DNA of 64,000 nucleotides from Abelmoschus esculentus (lineage: Eukaryota; Streptophyta; Magnoliopsida; Malvales; Malvaceae): contig JAUCBN010000017.1 of the NCBI GenBank assembly GCA_035048815.1, forward strand, positions 14,814,936 to 14,878,935, read 5' to 3'. A program made the translations under genes and the position numbers. The notes below the pieces were generated by a model. That model was not told the DNA's origin, made no database searches, and worked only from the letters and a program-made list of their open reading frames with translations. Every line of letters begins with the position of its first letter. Within the stretch, counting starts at the first letter, position 1. Of this stretch, positions 60,908 through 64,000 are shown in pieces.

Positions 60908-63900
60908 TTAAGATTTCAAGGATGAAGCAAGTGCAGATTTCAAGGATTTGGTAAATGTTTCTAGTTCCTTCAATCCTTCCTCAGGAGACTTGGCTTCCCC
61001 TAGCAGCTTAACCATGGCGCTACCAACAATCACACCATCGGCTCCCCATCCGGCTACCTGGCAACCACAAGAAACTTGTTCATGTTACAGCATCTACATA
61101 GAAGAAAAAACTTGGAAAATATGGCATAAAGTTGTGTGATTCGGAGACTAACTTGTTTCACATGTTCAGGTTTTGATATCCCAAATCCAACTGCAACAGG
61201 CTTGGTTGTTGCCTGCCATAGCAAAATCATCAATATTGTAATTCCCTTGATTTATTTAGACATGTTTGATAATCATGTCCGAGCATTTACGAAATGAAAC
61301 TCAGTAAGTGAATAGATATTTATACCAAGCACAGCTCAATTTAATCATGGTCAAGAATGGTAGTTTAATAAATTGGAGTTCTAATTATTCATACTCTTCC
61401 TGTTAATACAAACCTCTTTAATTTCGCTTAACAGGTTCTGAACCCGATCGCTTATAGATGCGCGTGCACCAGTTACTCCAATTGAGCTCACCTGAATTTC
61501 AACAGATAAGAAAATATCAAGATAGTTGTAAAAAACTTATCAAAGTTCAGTCTTTCTTTGTCACAAAACTTGGCATACAAGACCTGGTGAAAAGTACAAT
61601 TAATCAAGGAAAATAATACAAAATAAAAGACATCGACTTAGGAAGAGGATTTTACAAGATACACAAAGCCTTCGGACGCTTCAACAATAGCTTTCATTCG
61701 GTCCGTAGGTGTAGTTGGTGTTGTAAGCAGTACCTTAACCACACGAGCAGATATGTCCTATTAGATTGACTTTTATTCCAGAAAAGAAAAAGGGAAGACA
61801 TATGATGCAGTATGGAAAAATAACAGTTAGGTTTGCAAAATGAAAGAGTCGCTATGGGCTATCGGAAAGCTAACTGGTTCCTAATGTCGCCTTCAAATAT
61901 CAAATTCTGTAGTAAAGCCAGCTAAGAATGTTCTCATAGTGGGTGTAGTACCAATTCAATCTTATTTTTGAGAGCTTCTCTTCTCAAAATTTCAGTCTCC
62001 TCGAGAGGGACATCCGGAACAACGAGTCCTGCAAGAATTTGCGGAATTATTGAGGTAACTGGTAAGCACATCATACAAATGTTGGGAATCTTGGAAGAAA
62101 TAAGCAAAACACACTAATCTCCATAACGAAAAAGCTTCAAGTGATAGATATCAACCCTATGTTTTGGTTTAAATAAGCAAATCCCGAGATAGAAACAAAA
62201 GCAGCACAAGAAATGACATATTTCAACTCCCTTTTTTTCTTAATAAAACACTAATAATTTTAAAAGAAAGCCTAACCATAACCAAACTACATACATACAG
62301 GATAAAGCATATGCAAAATCTAGAATTTACAGATTAAAATTGACTCAAATCATGGAGGATAATAGAATAGCAAAGAAATTTTAAATTAAACAAAAGCATA
62401 ACATGTTTTTACCATGTATGCCTGTCTTCTTTACAGTGGACATGAACTGCTCGACCCCACGTTTCAGAATTGGATTGTAATATGTAAACAAAGCAATTGG
62501 GCAAGATAACTGTGGAACCACCTGTACAATTTTAAAATACATAATTAAAATGTAACCCTTGACCTCGAGTTAGGAGGTAAACATAGGTTCCATGGCATTG
62601 ACACTAGTCCTACCTCCTTCAACATTGAAATAATAGCATTAAGGTTGGTTCCTTTTGCCAACGAACGGGTAGCCGCCGCCTAAACAAAAGACATCACTAA
62701 GATATTCAAAAAATAAATAAATAGATTCACAAAAAGAACTACATTGTCAACAGACCTGAATTACAGGACCATCAGCCAGAGGATCAGAATACGGAACACC
62801 AAGTTCAATTATGTCCGAACCACAAGAGTCGAGCACCTTAAGAGCCTCTGCTGTTGTTGAAAGATCAGGATCCCCAGCTGTGATGTAAGGGATGAGTGCA
62901 ACCTTGGGAAATAGAATGCTTGTTAGACCGCATTAGATAGTTACATTATACTTTATAGCTAGTTTTATAAGGAGCCATCGGATATTAATAAGAATTTTCT
63001 TCGGCAAGTTAGTCCTTTCTCGTCACTATTTAAGGTACTTTATATTTGCAAGTGTGATATGCAAATCATCAAACACAGTTTCATCCATTCAGGTAAAATA
63101 TAAGAAGTGGGGTGGGGTGGGGGAGAAATATACAATCCTTATAAAGCAACATGATGATTGTTTATAGGCTAAGGTATTGTATATTTGCAAGTACAAATTT
63201 CATGTCATTGTGAACATTTTTCATCCTTATTGAAACAATGTAAGGAGCTTAACAAGGTAATCTGGTTCAAGAAAATTTCAAAGAGAAAAAATTCATGTGA
63301 ATAGAGATTTCGATTTTAAAAACTTCCATCCCCATATTTTTCTTGAATTTTCAGAAGAACTAAGGTATTCTTATTTCTTTCAATTAAGTATAAAATTTAC
63401 ATTATCAAACAACCACATATTCATTGCAGAATATCAAGATCAATCTAATAAGGCAATGGAAGCTAAAGTCATAAAAGAAAGGGTCAACTAAACTCTTTCT
63501 ACCTTACTGATAAATCCCATTGAAAGAATCAATTCAATAAGGAATATTATCCCAACAAGCCCATGATTCCTCAAATGCTAGCTGAAATTAAACTCGAAAC
63601 CCAGAAATATAACATGCAAAACCAGACCGATGTAATACAAAGTTGGAATCTTTATGTCATAATACTCAACTCACAGCAGAAAAGGAATACCCATGGAGTC
63701 AGAAGGGAAGGGAACTGCTTACTTTGCCTTGTTTTTTCAATTTAGAAAACGTGTCAGAAAGGCCCAGAGTTTGAGCAGTGGTTATGGCAGCCATTGGAGT
63801 GAACCTCTTAGTTGAAACAAAGGGTTTCCCGGAGGGAAACCGAGACGTAGGAGAGAGGGTATTGCGGTTGTTTAACTGGAGAAAGCCTGCTGCCACTGAC

Positions 63901-63917
63901 TTTAGAGAAATAGCCAT
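60908..63917 (-). CDS. TSA1: Tryptophan synthase alpha chain, chloroplastic
   Basis: Cleaves indole-3-glycerol phosphate to indole and glyceraldehyde 3-phosphate in the plastid; indole passes to the beta subunit. Exons (minus): 63917-63723, 62902-62756, 62679-62614, 62521-62413, 62028-61952, 61733-61656, 61491-61414, 61212-61153, 61057-60908; total 319 residues, phases all consistent. The N-terminal 50 or so residues (MAISLKSVAAGFLQLNN...) are Ser/Asn-rich and basic, like a transit peptide. Core motifs: ALIPYITAGDPD, IIELGVPYSDPLADGPVIQ with catalytic Glu98 and Asp109 (Glu49/Asp60 of the bacterial enzyme), PDVPLEET, GFVYLVSSIGVTGAR, KPVAVGFGIS and GADGVIVGSAMV. All catalytic and phosphate-binding parts appear intact. 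A BX1/IGL-type indole lyase is a possible alternative, but TSA is the simpler call for a single eudicot gene. Confidence 0.96.
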
Positions 63918-64000
63918 TACTGTGTTGTTTTGATCCGAGAGATTCCTTTTTGGTGTGGATTAAATAGGTTTTAAATCTGTAATTTATTCATTCGGGTTTG

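Noticed and set aside
1..64000. CRISPR arrays, bacterial operons, tRNA or rRNA genes
   Set aside because: Nothing with regular spacer-repeat structure or tRNA/rRNA sequence was seen; the TGGTATCAGAGC matches are retrotransposon primer-binding sites.

Overview
The window is a stretch of nuclear chromosome from a flowering plant. It is AT-rich, has GT-AG introns, and carries plant LTR retrotransposons and plant-specific gene families. Gene content and the gag family of the large element suggest a eudicot, most likely Malvaceae such as Gossypium (cotton); that assignment is inference from general familiarity.

Layout: (1) 1-3200 is AT-rich DNA with degenerate dispersed repeats, including a family with telomere-like CCCTAAA motifs. 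(2) 3262-6015 (+) is a VAN3-binding-protein/FORKED-like gene whose PH domain is interrupted by about 1 kb of repeat DNA. (3) 8962-36113 (+) is one very large gene for a BEACH-domain protein of the SPIRRIG/BCHB type: 19 coding exons and about 3,580 residues. Its introns hold most of the retrotransposons, and it has an apparent one-base frameshift at 30518-30520. (4) 37170-48821 is a large LTR element in minus orientation: LTRs of 3.24 and 3.26 kb, a Ty3/Gypsy-type gag broken by one stop codon, no visible pol, and a GATGG target-site duplication. It lies in a sequence that may have been coding, which I cannot identify. (5) 51294-54857 (-) is a group C bZIP transcription factor. (6) 56913-59638 (+) is V-type ATPase subunit F. 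(7) 60908-63917 (-) is chloroplast tryptophan synthase alpha chain, tail to tail with the previous gene.

The best structural result is the retrotransposon stratigraphy of the BEACH gene. Intron 1 has a short non-autonomous element (10676-12098, TSD CTATA). Intron 5 has a decayed Copia derivative (13696-15385, TSD CAAAA). Intron 8 (8.5 kb) holds a three-layer nest: an old minus-strand Copia relic (about 17169-24436), split by a plus-strand Copia element (17998-23714, TSD CTTAA), itself split by a second member of the intron-1 family in the opposite orientation (18507-20055, TSD ATACT).

The host genes share no pathway: membrane trafficking (VAN3BP-like, BEACH), transcription (bZIP), vacuolar proton pumping (VHA-F) and plastid tryptophan synthesis (TSA). 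I saw no tRNA, rRNA or CRISPR array. I found no convincing new multi-gene system; the interest lies in the nested elements, the two probable gene lesions and the interrupted unidentified sequence.
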